A model generated the notes under the pieces. That model was not told the origin of the DNA. It saw only the letters and a list, made by a program, of their open reading frames with translations, and made no database searches. From Winogradskyella vidalii (GTDB lineage Bacteria > Bacteroidota > Bacteroidia > Flavobacteriales > Flavobacteriaceae): a stretch of DNA of 64,000 bases. The position numbers and the translations under genes are program-made. Numbering within the stretch: the stretch's first letter is position 1; each line of letters opens with the position of its first letter. Of the stretch, positions 30,069-39,900 are shown in pieces. The stretch lies in contig NZ_JABFDG010000001.1 in the NCBI RefSeq assembly GCF_013403955.1, positions 806,001 to 870,000 of the forward strand, written 5' to 3'.

Positions 30069-30089
30069 TATTTAGACTAAGTATAAATA
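30069..30089 (-). promoter_or_regulatory. palindromic operator copy 1 (Fur- or DtxR-like box)
   Basis: A 21-base site with half-sites TATTTAGA and TATAAATA around CTAAG. It lies just downstream of the predicted transcription start and upstream of the receptor ATG. 18 of 21 bases match copy 2 in reverse orientation. A binder there would block transcription. Which regulator binds is inferred only from the receptor context. Confidence 0.6.
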
Positions 30090-30103
30090 GTTTTTTGTGT
30101 CGG

Positions 30104-30135
30104 CAAAAGTATCTAGGTAAACTTAATTGACCAAA
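30104..30135 (-). promoter_or_regulatory. promoter for the siderophore receptor
   Basis: On the minus strand TTTG (30135-30132), 20 bases, then TACTTTTG (30111-30104): both Bacteroidota promoter elements at the expected spacing. The predicted start near 30097 leaves about 37 bases before the ATG at 30060. Operators abut it on both sides. Confidence 0.65.
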
Positions 30136-30136
30136 T

Positions 30137-30157
30137 TATTTATAATAAATCTAAATA
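30137..30157 (-). promoter_or_regulatory. palindromic operator copy 2 (Fur- or DtxR-like box)
   Basis: The minus strand carries TATTTAGA and TATAAATA half-sites around TTTAT, the inverted counterpart of copy 1. It directly abuts the TTTG -33 element. Confidence 0.6.
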
Positions 30158-30322
30158 GTTTTTTAGCTAGTACGTTATGTTGAAGTGTATTCTCTTGTGT
30201 ACTAGCATGTATATAGGGTATGGGTGTATTTGTTATTGTAGAATATGCAAAATAATAGTGTTTTTACTATGAATTTGGGTAATACTTTATACTAAGATTT
30301 TGTAATCAGAATGTATAGCTGG

Positions 30323-30889
30323 TTAGTCTTCACTTCCCCATGGTGCATCAGGGGTTTCAATAGTTTTAGTTAAATCGAACTTAACAGTAAATAAACGTTC
30401 GGTTCCTATACGTCGCAAATTATAAGTTAAACTGGTATCATCTATGGTAAACCACCAAATATTAGTTGATGCAGCAGGTAAAATTTCTGAGGTATGTGCA
30501 TCTGCGGGAAACATTTGTAGATGAGCTAAGCCCATATTAGCACTTGTGCCTCCATATTGAGTTAAATCGTCTTCTGTGCCATCTTTATGCCGATGATCAT
30601 GCTTAAGACTCATAATCTTATCAGCATTCATTTGTAAAACCCAGGTACGCGACTTGTCTTCACCTACAAAAAAAGGAATTCTAATAGTGTTTGTTTCACA
30701 TATTCGAACATGCATTACTAATGTTTCACCTGTAAAACCATCACCTTCTTTTCCTCCCTCAGTAATGACGCCTTCATATGCATTACCACAATGGGTTTTA
30801 AGTTGCTCCCAAAATTGTTCCGAACTGGTTTGTTCTTGTGCAAAAATGTGTACTGGCAATAAAAACAGTAAGGTGAGTAATACTTTCAT
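30323..30889 (-). CDS. secreted protein of unknown function
   Basis: 188 residues with a clear signal peptide (MKVLLTLLFLLPVHIFAQ). The mature part starts TSSEQFWEQLKTHCGNAYEGV and carries VMHVRICETNTIRIPFFVG, LKHDHRHKDGTEDDLTQYGG and NMGLAHLQMFPADAHTSEIL. Two cysteines (in HCGNAY and RICE) could form a disulfide; the His-rich stretch may bind metal. I do not recognise a named family. It lies upstream of the receptor on the same strand, but the receptor's own promoter and a 262-base gap argue against one operon. Confidence 0.75.
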   Translation of the reverse strand: MKVLLTLLFLLPVHIFAQEQTSSEQFWEQLKTHCGNAYEGVITEGGKEGDGFTGETLVMHVRICETNTIRIPFFVGEDKSRTWVLQMNADKIMSLKHDHRHKDGTEDDLTQYGGTSANMGLAHLQMFPADAHTSEILPAASTNIWWFTIDDTSLTYNLRRIGTERLFTVKFDLTKTIETPDAPWGSED

Positions 30890-31081
30890 ATTTTAAGATG
30901 ATTTAATGTAAATGACTATAAGAATTTATATATTAAAGCTAATATAAGGAATTCTAAAGGTTAGGTGTATTGTAAAGCTGGTAAAAACATTTGTTTTGGG
31001 TGGTTTCATTTAAGTCAAAGAAATGTGAAAATAAGATAAGCTACAATACCATGTTTTTTAAATTAGATAAAAATATAAATC

Positions 31082-31879
31082 ATGAAAAAAACTCTTCAAA
31101 TAGGAAATGTAATAGCTCTTATCTTAACAATATTTATTAATTACCTCTCTAATACAGGAGTTTTAAATAATACAACGATTGGTGAAGTTTCTAATAGTTA
31201 TAGGTCTTTGTTTACACCTGCAGGTTATACGTTTGCCATTTGGGGACTCATTTATATAATGCTTATAAGTTTTGTTATTTACCAAGCAAGAAGTCTGTTT
31301 GCAAACGTTGAAAATGATAATGTTGTATTGAAAACAGGTTGGTGGTTTATACTCTCGTGTTTATTTAACTCACTTTGGGTGTTTGCTTGGATTTATGAAT
31401 ACACAGGTCTGTCTTGCCTTTTTATTTTTCTATTACTTTTCTCATTATTAAAAATTGTGGTCAATAACCGTATGGAGTTAGACGACGAGCCATTGCCTAT
31501 TATTATGTTTGTTTGGTGGCCGTTTGTAATTTATTCGGGTTGGGTTACAGTAGCTAGTATTGCTAATGTGTCTACATATTTAGTAAAAATGGGTTGGGAT
31601 GGTTTTGGTTTGTCTGATGTTACTTGGACTATCATTTTAATTATAATTGCGGTTAGTATTAATTTACTGATGACTTGGAAACGGAACATGAGAGAGTTTG
31701 CACTTGTTGGTGCTTGGGCTTTAGTTGGTATAGGAAATGCTAATACACCAAATAATGACACTCTAATGTATATCGCATTTATAAGTGCTGCTATTTTAGT
31801 TATAAGTAGTTCTGTTCATGGTTTTAAAAATCGTGATACAAGTCCGTTTAAGAAGTTACAAGAGCGGAAGAATTTATAG
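31082..31879 (+). CDS. TspO/MBR-like tryptophan-rich membrane protein
   Basis: 265 residues and almost entirely hydrophobic, with seven or eight predicted helices. FTPAGYTFAIWGLIYIM, NSLWVFAWIYEYTGLS and WWPFVIYSGWVTVASIANVS are Trp-rich signatures of proteins annotated as tryptophan-rich sensory (TspO/MBR) proteins. It is longer than classic five-helix TspO (about 160 residues), so equivalence of function is uncertain. Stands alone. Confidence 0.75.
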   Translation: MKKTLQIGNVIALILTIFINYLSNTGVLNNTTIGEVSNSYRSLFTPAGYTFAIWGLIYIMLISFVIYQARSLFANVENDNVVLKTGWWFILSCLFNSLWVFAWIYEYTGLSCLFIFLLLFSLLKIVVNNRMELDDEPLPIIMFVWWPFVIYSGWVTVASIANVSTYLVKMGWDGFGLSDVTWTIILIIIAVSINLLMTWKRNMREFALVGAWALVGIGNANTPNNDTLMYIAFISAAILVISSSVHGFKNRDTSPFKKLQERKNL

Positions 31880-31991
31880 TGTTTAGAATATAATAGCTGT
31901 TTTTTTAGAGTCAGGCCTAAAATAGCTGTAACTTCGCCCCAAATTAAAGGAGTGACCTAAATAAATAGAGTTTGCTTCATAAACTTTATAT

Positions 31992-33272
31992 ATGTCATTT
32001 AAATCTTTGGGCCTATCTGAGCCTATACTTAAAGCTATCCAAAAAAAAGGATACGAAACACCTTCACCAATCCAAGCCAAAGCCATTCCTTCTGTATTAG
32101 AAGGTAAAGACGTTTTAGCCTCTGCACAAACCGGAACAGGTAAAACAGCAGGTTTTACTTTACCGATGCTTCATAACCTTACAACTAACGGTTCAGAACA
32201 AAGACACCGACCAATTAGAGCATTAGTTTTAACGCCAACACGTGAGTTAGCGGCACAAGTTCATGCTAATGTAAAAGAATATAGTGAGTTTCTAAATATT
32301 AGAAGTACGGTGATTTTTGGTGGTGTAAATCAGAAACCACAAGTAGCGACCATAAAACAAGGTGTCGATGTTTTAGTGGCAACACCAGGCCGTCTAATCG
32401 ATTTAGAAAATCAAGGCTTATTATCACTAAAACGTGTTGAAATATTTGTTTTAGATGAAGCCGATCGTATGCTAGACATGGGCTTTTTACGTGATATTGA
32501 ACGTGTGATGAAGCTGATACCTAGTAAGAGACAAAATCTTATGTTTTCTGCTACATTCTCTAAAGATATCAAAAAGCTAGCGTACTCGATTCTTAATAAT
32601 CCTGTGCAAGTTGAGGCAACTCCAGAAAATACAGCCGTTGAGGTTATAGAGCAAAAAGTTTATCGTGTTGCTAAAGGAAAAAAAACAGGATTAATAATTA
32701 AGTTAATCTCTGATGGTAATTGGAAACAAGTTTTAGTGTTTACCAGAACTAAACACGGTGCAAATAAGCTTTGTAAAAAGATGATTAGTTCTGGGATTAC
32801 TGCTGCCGCTATTCATGGCAATAAAAGTCAAGGGGCAAGAACAAAAGCATTAGCAGGTTTCAAAAATGGCTCGGTTAGAGTTTTGGTGGCTACAGATATA
32901 GCCGCTAGAGGTTTGGATATCCCATTATTACCACATGTTATTAATTTTGAATTGCCTAACATTTCGGAAGACTACGTGCATAGAATTGGTAGAACGGGTA
33001 GAGCAGGAGCAGAAGGCCAAGCTATTTCATTAGTTAGTGCAGATGAAACGACTTATTTAAAAGGCATAGAAAAACTGATAGGTGAATCTATTGAAGTAGA
33101 GATTGTAGAAGGTTTTGAACCTGACCCAAATGCGTCAACAGAACCTATTAAACCAGGTCAAAATAGAAATCAAGGTCGAAGAAAGAATTCTAATAATCGT
33201 AATTCTAATAAACCGAAAAATTCAGATCGTAATCGAAATAAAAGCCAAAGACGTAACGATAACAGACGCTAA
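31992..33272 (+). CDS. rhlE: DEAD-box RNA helicase, RhlE-like
   Basis: 426 residues. Q motif and GYETPSPIQ at the N-terminus, then AQTGTGKT (Walker A), [23 protein letters not shown] (Walker B), SAT, ARGLD and [10 protein letters not shown] in order. The C-terminal 55 residues are a basic Asn/Arg/Lys tail, typical of RhlE-type helicases that remodel rRNA or mRNA. The small gene at 33276 starts 3 bases after the stop. The symbol is by similarity; several RhlE paralogues usually exist. Confidence 0.93.
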   Translation: MSFKSLGLSEPILKAIQKKGYETPSPIQAKAIPSVLEGKDVLASAQTGTGKTAGFTLPMLHNLTTNGSEQRHRPIRALVLTPTRELAAQVHANVKEYSEFLNIRSTVIFGGVNQKPQVATIKQGVDVLVATPGRLIDLENQGLLSLKRVEIFVLDEADRMLDMGFLRDIERVMKLIPSKRQNLMFSATFSKDIKKLAYSILNNPVQVEATPENTAVEVIEQKVYRVAKGKKTGLIIKLISDGNWKQVLVFTRTKHGANKLCKKMISSGITAAAIHGNKSQGARTKALAGFKNGSVRVLVATDIAARGLDIPLLPHVINFELPNISEDYVHRIGRTGRAGAEGQAISLVSADETTYLKGIEKLIGESIEVEIVEGFEPDPNASTEPIKPGQNRNQGRRKNSNNRNSNKPKNSDRNRNKSQRRNDNRR

Positions 33273-33275
33273 ATA

Positions 33276-33491
33276 ATGACTAATGCTTTAAAGGATAAAA
33301 TTATTGAGGTTTGCGATAAGAAAATAGCAACCAAAGGCAACAATGTCGGGATTTCATTTTATGCGTTTTTTAAAAATAAAAATGATAATCCTGAATTGCT
33401 AATGGAAGCCGCAACTTGGTGGATAAAAACCCATCAATTAGACCATTTTGAAAAAGCGGTTAAAATTAAAGCCTTAGTTATGAGTTTGTAG
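33276..33491 (+). CDS. small conserved-looking protein downstream of RNA helicase
   Basis: 71 residues, no signal peptide or membrane segment. The sequence has mixed charge, with a WWIKTHQ patch near residue 47. It begins 3 bases after the helicase stop, so it is surely in the same transcript, and precedes the VF530 protein. I do not recognise the family; a nucleic-acid-related accessory role is only suggested by neighbours. Confidence 0.65.
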   Translation: MTNALKDKIIEVCDKKIATKGNNVGISFYAFFKNKNDNPELLMEAATWWIKTHQLDHFEKAVKIKALVMSL

Positions 33492-33530
33492 CATAAGATG
33501 CCTATGTCCTAACACAAAAAAGAAATCATT

Positions 33531-33758
33531 ATGGCAACACAAGCTAATAATCCACTTCACGGTATTAAGCTAGAACAAATTATTACCGATTTACAAGCCC
33601 ATTATGGTTGGGAATATATGGGCTATCAAATTAATATCCGTTGTTTTACACATGATCCTTCTGTAAAATCTAGTTTAAAATTTTTAAGACGAACCCCTTG
33701 GGCAAGAGCTAAGGTTGAGCAGATGTATTTAAGTTATTTAAAGAAGAACCCTAACTAA
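33531..33758 (+). CDS. VF530 family DNA-binding protein
   Basis: 75 residues matching the VF530/DUF2132 family: [33 protein letters not shown], then [26 protein letters not shown]. The family is described as small and DNA-binding; direct biological function is poorly known. Basic Arg/Lys residues in the second half fit nucleic-acid contact. Third gene of the helicase transcript (39-base gap). Confidence 0.88.
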   Translation: MATQANNPLHGIKLEQIITDLQAHYGWEYMGYQINIRCFTHDPSVKSSLKFLRRTPWARAKVEQMYLSYLKKNPN

Positions 33759-33788
33759 TATTTAGGCTTAATTAGCTGTAAGATTATA

Positions 33789-34679
33789 CTATATTTTCCC
33801 TAAGGTTTTGCCTTTTTTCTTATCTAAATAATGACGTAAAACACCACCTTTTACATTATTAACATCAAATTCTATAATAAATGCTTTATCGTCGATTTCC
33901 TCTATAATACGATGCATTTTTTTGATGTCAATACGATTAATAATGGTGTGAATAATATCAAAATCTTGTTGGGCTCCAGTGCTTCCAAATCCTTTAGAAC
34001 CTTTATAAGTTGTTAGGCCAACGCCTAATTCCGTCATAATGGCATGTTTTATTTCGGCATAGTCATTAGAGACAATGGTAACCCCAATAAAATCTTCAAA
34101 ACCTTCAATGGTTAAGTCGGTTACTTTTGCAGTAACAATATAGGTGAGTATCGAGTAAAGGGCAATTTCTACTGAAATCACCAAAGCTGTGATACTAAAC
34201 AATACAATATTGAACATAAGAATGACTTTGCCGATGCTTAGTCCAAATTTGTCATTGAGGTAGATACCTAAAATTTCAGACCCATCTAAAACGGATCCAT
34301 TTCTAATAGCAATACCGATTCCTGCACCCAAACTCAGTCCTCCAAAAATTGAAATTAATAGCTTGTCTTCAGTGATAATACCGTAATTTCCAAACTGAAT
34401 TAAAAACGCTAAACCAAGAATACTTAGAATAGATTTTACAACAATACGTTTAGAAACGGTGTAGTAGCCAATAATTAAAAAAGGGATACTCAAAAGCACT
34501 AATGCAATTGAAATATCAATACCAGTTAATCGGTTGACAAGTAGCGCAATTCCTGTAACGCCTCCGTCTAAAAAGCCGTTGGGCAGTAAAAAGGCTTTTA
34601 AGCTAATACTAGCTAGCACAATACCGAATACAATTTGACTAAGTTCTGAAAAAAAATTATACGTTTTAGAGTGTTTCAA
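33789..34679 (-). CDS. YitT family membrane protein (DUF2179)
   Basis: 296 residues: five or six transmembrane helices in the first 200 residues (GIVLASISLKAFLLPNGFLDGGVTGIALL is the family signature; LDGSEILGIYL another) and a soluble C-terminal DUF2179 domain (about 205-290). Function unknown in the family; transport or sensing has been proposed. The trmL gene is 79 bases upstream on the same strand. Confidence 0.9.
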   Translation of the reverse strand: MKHSKTYNFFSELSQIVFGIVLASISLKAFLLPNGFLDGGVTGIALLVNRLTGIDISIALVLLSIPFLIIGYYTVSKRIVVKSILSILGLAFLIQFGNYGIITEDKLLISIFGGLSLGAGIGIAIRNGSVLDGSEILGIYLNDKFGLSIGKVILMFNIVLFSITALVISVEIALYSILTYIVTAKVTDLTIEGFEDFIGVTIVSNDYAEIKHAIMTELGVGLTTYKGSKGFGSTGAQQDFDIIHTIINRIDIKKMHRIIEEIDDKAFIIEFDVNNVKGGVLRHYLDKKKGKTLGKI

Positions 34680-34758
34680 TTGGAAGGTTTTTGTTGTGGA
34701 AAAGTTACAAAAACCATTTAGAAATGATGTTCTTTATAACTATTTTTTCAAATGAAGC

Positions 34759-35217
34759 TTAAAAAGCTCTCAGATTCCGTAAGCCCTCGTAAACCACTAT
34801 ACTTACAGCATTCGCTAAGTTTAAGCTTCTAATAGATTCGCTGTACAAAGGGATTTTAAATAATTGGTCTTTATGTTTTTCTTGTAAAGGTTTAGGTAGG
34901 CCTACAGATTCCTTTCCAAATACCAAAAACAAATCATCTTTAAATTCAATATCCCAATGCGTTTTTGTGCCATGGCTAGATAAAAAGACCATTTTAGCGT
35001 ATTTATTTTGTGTAAAGAAGGCTTCAACATTATCATAATAAACAACGTCTAAATGTTGCCAGTAATCAAGTCCTGCACGTTTAAGGCGTTTATCATCAAT
35101 TTCAAATCCAAAAGGCTTTACCAGATGTAATCTTGAGTCTGTAGCTAAAGCTAAGCGTCCAATGTTACCGGTGTTATTGGGGATTTCTGGTTCTATTAAT
35201 ACAATATTTAAAGGCAT
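34759..35217 (-). CDS. trmL: tRNA (cytidine/uridine-34-2'-O)-methyltransferase
   Basis: 152 residues, a minimal SPOUT enzyme. MPLNIVLIEPEIPNNTGNIGR at the start, then FGKESVGLP and the knot region SIRSLNLANAVSIVVYEGLR are diagnostic of TrmL. It methylates the wobble 2'-OH of tRNA-Leu isoacceptors. A small membrane protein gene lies 19 bases upstream. Confidence 0.95.
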   Translation of the reverse strand: MPLNIVLIEPEIPNNTGNIGRLALATDSRLHLVKPFGFEIDDKRLKRAGLDYWQHLDVVYYDNVEAFFTQNKYAKMVFLSSHGTKTHWDIEFKDDLFLVFGKESVGLPKPLQEKHKDQLFKIPLYSESIRSLNLANAVSIVVYEGLRNLRAF

Positions 35218-35236
35218 AATATGTGGTTACTTTTTA

Positions 35237-35485
35237 CTAGTGTTTTTGTATGCTGTCTTTGGAATTAGAGTTTAGGTTTTTTAATTTAAGTAAGGCTAAC
35301 CGGATTAATAAGATAAATGGAAACCCATGAAATACTAAATCAAAATAATCTTTAAATACCATGCCATTGGCACCGCCTGCCACCCATCTGATTTTACCTA
35401 TTAAATGCGGTTCTGGGAAAAACGGCGCTAAACCTAAAGTAAGACACAGTAAAATAATTAACTTCCAATCATTAAGTAGTTTCAT
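35237..35485 (-). CDS. small membrane protein of unknown function
   Basis: 82 residues with two hydrophobic segments (about 8-24 and 49-66) joined by a loop (PEPHLIGKIRWVAGGANGMVFKDYFDLV). It ends 19 bases before trmL and is probably co-transcribed. No family name recognised with confidence. Confidence 0.65.
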   Translation of the reverse strand: MKLLNDWKLIILLCLTLGLAPFFPEPHLIGKIRWVAGGANGMVFKDYFDLVFHGFPFILLIRLALLKLKNLNSNSKDSIQKH

Positions 35486-35556
35486 TAAAAGCAGAATTTA
35501 AATTTAAAGCTTATTCTGTACATCAATTAAAAAGCTTTCCATGTTTTTTTACAGAA

Positions 35557-35592
35557 AAAAAAGTCTATCCAAAGGTATGAATAGACTTTTTT
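35557..35592 (-). terminator. strong terminator after the 48-residue gene
   Basis: AAAAAAGTCTAT (35557-35568) pairs perfectly over 12 bases with ATAGACTTTTTT (35581-35592). On the minus strand the stem is followed by further T residues. It is roughly symmetric and could act in both directions. Confidence 0.85.
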
Positions 35593-35612
35593 ATAATCTT
35601 AAATAACCGCAA

Positions 35613-35759
35613 TTACTTTTTAGATTGCTGGTCTTTTATTGTTTTCTTGTCAATATCAAACTCATTAGTTTTTTGGTTGACATTTGCTGTTGGATTAGTT
35701 AAATTGGTTTGATTTTCAGTTTTTGTTTTAAACTTCTTTTTGTCTTTTATAATTCCCAT
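35613..35759 (-). CDS. 48-residue Lys/Asn/Thr-rich small protein
   Basis: ATG at 35759 to TAA at 35613-35615, giving 48 residues. It starts MGIIKDKKKFKTKT, has an Asn/Gln/Thr-rich middle, and ends KDQQSKK. It is highly basic, with no hydrophobic segment or cysteine. Support for a real gene: the frame fills the gap, and a strong intrinsic terminator begins 20 bases after the stop. Against: composition is simple and no homologue can be checked. Function unknown. Confidence 0.5.
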   Translation of the reverse strand: MGIIKDKKKFKTKTENQTNLTNPTANVNQKTNEFDIDKKTIKDQQSKK

Positions 35760-35862
35760 AGTTTTATTTTTTTTGATTCACTCATAATATAATAAAACAA
35801 CAGGGCTTTTTCTCATAAGACTTTATTAAAGTCTAAGCTCATAACGTTAAAAAAGTTTAAGA

Positions 35863-36627
35863 TTAGGGTCTAATAGAAGCAACAAAGTTATCTATGTTAG
35901 CCACGCCATTTTTAGTTAAATGTTTAATAAAAGCACTCCCAATTATAGCGCCTTTAGCATGCTGAGTTGCTTGTGTAAATGTTTCGTTGTCTGAAATGCC
36001 AAAGCCTACTATTTGTGGACTTTTTAATTTTAGGTCAGCGATACGTTTAAAATAATCGGTTTGCGTGCTGCCAAAACCAGAACTACTTCCTGTTACACTA
36101 GCCGAACTCACCATATAAATAAAACCATTAGAAACCGAATCGATATATCTAATGCGTTCTTCTGAGGTTTGTGGCGTAATTAAGAAAACATTAATTAATC
36201 CGTACTGTTCAAAAATAGCTTTGTATTCAGAATGATAGACTTCTACAGGTAAGTCAGGGATAATAAGTCCGTCAATACCGACCTCTTGGCATTTTTTGCA
36301 AAATGCTTCGACACCAAATTGTAATATAGGATTAAAATACCCCATAATTATTAATGGAATGGAAACCGATTGGCGAATGTCTTTTAACTGATCAAATAAC
36401 AGTGCGCTTGTCATGCCATTTTTTAACGCTTGTGTAGAACTTGCCTGAATGGTTGGTCCGTCGGCTAAAGGGTCACTAAAAGGAAGTCCAATTTCAATCA
36501 TGTCAACACCATTGTTTTCAAGAGCTTTGATGATGCTAACGGTATCGTTTTTACTAGGATAACCAGCAGTAAAATATATAGATAATAGGTTGTTGTCTTC
36601 GTTTAATTTTTGGCTTATTCTATTCAA
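35863..36627 (-). CDS. trpA: tryptophan synthase alpha chain
   Basis: 254 residues. FTAGYP, MIEIGLPFSDPLADGPTIQ (catalytic Glu near 47, Asp near 58), GLIIPDLP, and VGFGIS with GAIIGSAFI form a complete TIM-barrel alpha subunit that releases indole from indole-3-glycerol phosphate. The start is TTG at 36627; no in-frame ATG exists between it and the upstream stop. No other trp gene lies in the window and both neighbours are unrelated, so its partner trpB is encoded elsewhere. Confidence 0.96.
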   Translation of the reverse strand: MNRISQKLNEDNNLLSIYFTAGYPSKNDTVSIIKALENNGVDMIEIGLPFSDPLADGPTIQASSTQALKNGMTSALLFDQLKDIRQSVSIPLIIMGYFNPILQFGVEAFCKKCQEVGIDGLIIPDLPVEVYHSEYKAIFEQYGLINVFLITPQTSEERIRYIDSVSNGFIYMVSSASVTGSSSGFGSTQTDYFKRIADLKLKSPQIVGFGISDNETFTQATQHAKGAIIGSAFIKHLTKNGVANIDNFVASIRP

Positions 36628-36907
36628 AATATATGTTTTTATGCTTCTGAATTAATTTCAGGACGATTAATGCTTAATTAAGTAGCCAATTTACAGAAAA
36701 ACAGACAGACTCATAGAATTTAATTCGCTAATAATAGTTAAATAAATTATTTTTTAATCTCTATGGTGTACTACTAAAAACGGAGACTAAGACTAAAAAC
36801 TAAAACTTAATAACTCCATGCATAATTATAAGCAAAATCTCTCGTTATAGATTTGGGATTGAATTATATTTGAACAGAAATAAAATCATTAAAAAAACGT
36901 ATAACAA
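36628..36907. other. divergent trpA / TPR intergenic region
   Basis: 280 AT-rich bases. TATATTTG at 36865-36872 is a TAnnTTTG box for the TPR gene at 36908; no good -33 element was found. A phrase ACGGAGACTAAGACTAAAAA near 36780 resembles one near 13930. No trp leader peptide or attenuator was recognised on the trpA side. Confidence 0.4.
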
Positions 36908-39900
36908 ATGATGTTACTCAAAAGACAGTTAATCATCGTTTTTCTAGTTTTTTCATCACTAGGAATAGCGCAAAAATCGGCTGTTTATACTAGCGATTTA
37001 CAAGATTACCAGAAGGCGTTAACGCTCTATAATAATCAGCAGTACAAAGCCGCACAGTCTTTGTTCGACGCTGTTAAAGGTGATACAAGCGATATCACTA
37101 TAAAATCAGATTGTGCCTATTATATTGCCAATTGTGCGGTGCGTTTAAATCAGAAAAATGCCGATGATTTAATCACCGAATTTGTAGAGGAGTATCCTAC
37201 AAGTACTAAAAAGAATACTGCTTTTTTAGATGTTGCAGACTATTATTTTAATAACGGTAAATATGCTTATGCACGCAAATGGTACGATAGAGTAGACGAG
37301 CGCAGTATTGCCAGAGCAGAAAAAGACCGTTTTAACTTTAATTATGGCTACACTTTGTATTCTACTAAAGATGAAAAACAAGCCACTAAATATTTAAATA
37401 GAGTGGTGAATTCTAAAGAATACGGCTCGCAAGCCAAGTATTATATAGGGTTTTTAGCTTATGAAGGTGATGATTATGATACAGCAAACACCTACTTTGA
37501 TCAAGTAAGCGATAATGAAAAATACAAAGAGAAATTATCCTATTACCAAGCCGATTTAAATTTTAAACTCGGCAAATTTGAAAAAGCTATTGAACTTGCA
37601 GAAGCCCAATTACCTAAAAGTAATGCTGCTGAAAAGTCCGAGTTATCAAAAATTATAGGCGAGAGTTATTTTAATCTCGAGCAATATGCAGAAGCTATTC
37701 CCTATTTAAAAGAATACAAAGGTAAAAATCGAAAGTGGAATAATACCGATTATTACCAACTCGGTTATGCTTATTACAAGCAAAATGATTTTGAAAGTGC
37801 CATTTCAGAATTCAATAAAATTATTGGCGGAAATAATCCAGTAGCGCAAAATGCCTATTATCATTTAGGAGAAAGCTATATCAATTTAGACAAAAAACAA
37901 GAGGCTTTAAATGCGTTTAGAAATGCATCGCAAATGGATTTTGATTTAAAAATTCAAGAAGATGCTTGGTTGAATTATGCCAAAATTAGTTACGAAATTG
38001 GAAATCCATACCAATCCGTTCCTCAAGTTTTAACGGGCTACTTAGACCAATATCCAGATACAAATTACAAGGATGAAGTTGAAACACTCTTAATAGATTC
38101 TTACATCACTTCAAAAAACTATATTGAAGCTTTAGAACTTTTAAAAGGCAAAAATAGTTTTGAAAACAAAGCAGCTTACCAAAAGGTGGCCTTTTTTAGA
38201 GCGGTTGAGTTGTATAATGAAAATAAATACAATGAAGCCTTAGTGTTATTCAATGGCTCATTAAAAGAACCTATTGATGCCGTTTTTGAAGCTAAAGCAA
38301 CCTTCTGGAAAGCAGAAACAGAATACAATTTAGGAGACTATAATGCTGCACTAATTGGTTTTAAACAGTTTGATGGATTTAGCGAATCGGCTGATTTGCC
38401 AGAAAACGAAAACTTAAACTACAATTTAGCTTACACCTATTTTAAGCTGAAGGATTACGATAATGCCTCAAACTATTTTGAACGGTTTATAAAAACCAGT
38501 ACCAACGATAAACTTCGTGAAAACGATGCGTATTTGAGATTAGCTGACGGTTATTTTGTGTCTAGTAATTATAACGAGGCTATAGATGCTTATAAAAAAG
38601 CGATTCAAATTAATCAAATTGAAACGGATTATGCGGCATTTCAGACGGCAATGAGTCAAGGTTATTTAGGAAAAGGTGATGCAAAAATTTCAGCACTAAA
38701 TGCCTTTATTACTAATTATCCAAAATCAGCTTTACGAGACGATGCAATGTATGAGTTGGCAAATTCGTATGTAAAATCTAACGCAACGGATAAAGCGATG
38801 CAGACTTATGATCGTCTTAATGCCGAGTATAAAACAAGTGCTTTTACATCAAAAGCTTTACTGCGTCAAGGGTTAGTGTATTACAACGGCAATGATAATA
38901 ACCGAGCCTTAACTAAGTTTAAAAAAGTAGCAACCGATTTCCCGGGTTCAGGTGAAGCGGTTCAAGCGGTTTCAACGGCGCGATTAATTTACATTGATAT
39001 GGGTAATGTTGATGAATATGCGTCTTGGGTAAGAACTTTAGATTATGTTGAGGTGACTGATGTCGACTTAGATAACGCTAGCTATTCTGCAGCAGAAAAA
39101 CCGTATTTAGATAATGAAACGGATAAAGCTATTCGTCAATTTAATAAATATTTAAATGAATTTCCAAACGGACTCCATAAGGTTAAAGCTCATTTTTATT
39201 TAGCGCAGTTATATTATAAAAAGAATTTATTTGAAAATGCACAACCACATTATAAAGCGGTTGTTGAAGCTTCAAAATCTGAATATACAGAACAAGCTAT
39301 TGTTAAACTCAGTGAAATTTATTTAAGTAATTCTAATTGGGAAACAGCCATTTTAGTATTGCAACGATTAGAGGCCGAAGCGGATTACCCACAGAATGTT
39401 ATTTACGCTCAGTCTAATTTAATGAATGCGTACTATCAAACCGAAGATTTTACGAAAGCTGAAAGCTATGCTCAAAAAGTATTAAGTAATTCAAAACTAG
39501 ATAACAAAGTAAAGAGTGATGCCAAATTAATTATAGCACGTTCAGCAATTAAAGCGGGTCATGAGGATAAAGCCAAAACAGCTTATGCCGAAATAGAAAA
39601 AATAGCTACAGGAAGCGTGGCGGCTGAAGCGCTGTACTATAATGGTTATTTTAAAAATAAAGCCGGCGATTACGAAGCGTCTAACACCATTATTCAAAAA
39701 TTAGCCAAGGATTACGGGAGTTATAAATTGTATAGCGCCAAAGGTTTGGTGGTTATGGCAAAGAACTTTTATGCGTTAGGTGATGCGTTTCAAGCGACTT
39801 ATATTTTAGAAAGCGTGATTAGCAACTTCCCTGATTTTACAGAAGTTGTAGAAGAAGCCACTTTAGAACTTAATAAAATCAAAACTGAAGAAGCAAAAAC

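Noticed and set aside
31883-32086. Minus-strand 67-residue frame overlapping the helicase start
   Set aside because: Antisense to the conserved N-terminus of the RNA helicase.
35818-35834. Palindrome AGACTTTATTAAAGTCT as a trpA terminator
   Set aside because: A fair hairpin, but it has almost no loop and no T run on the minus strand.
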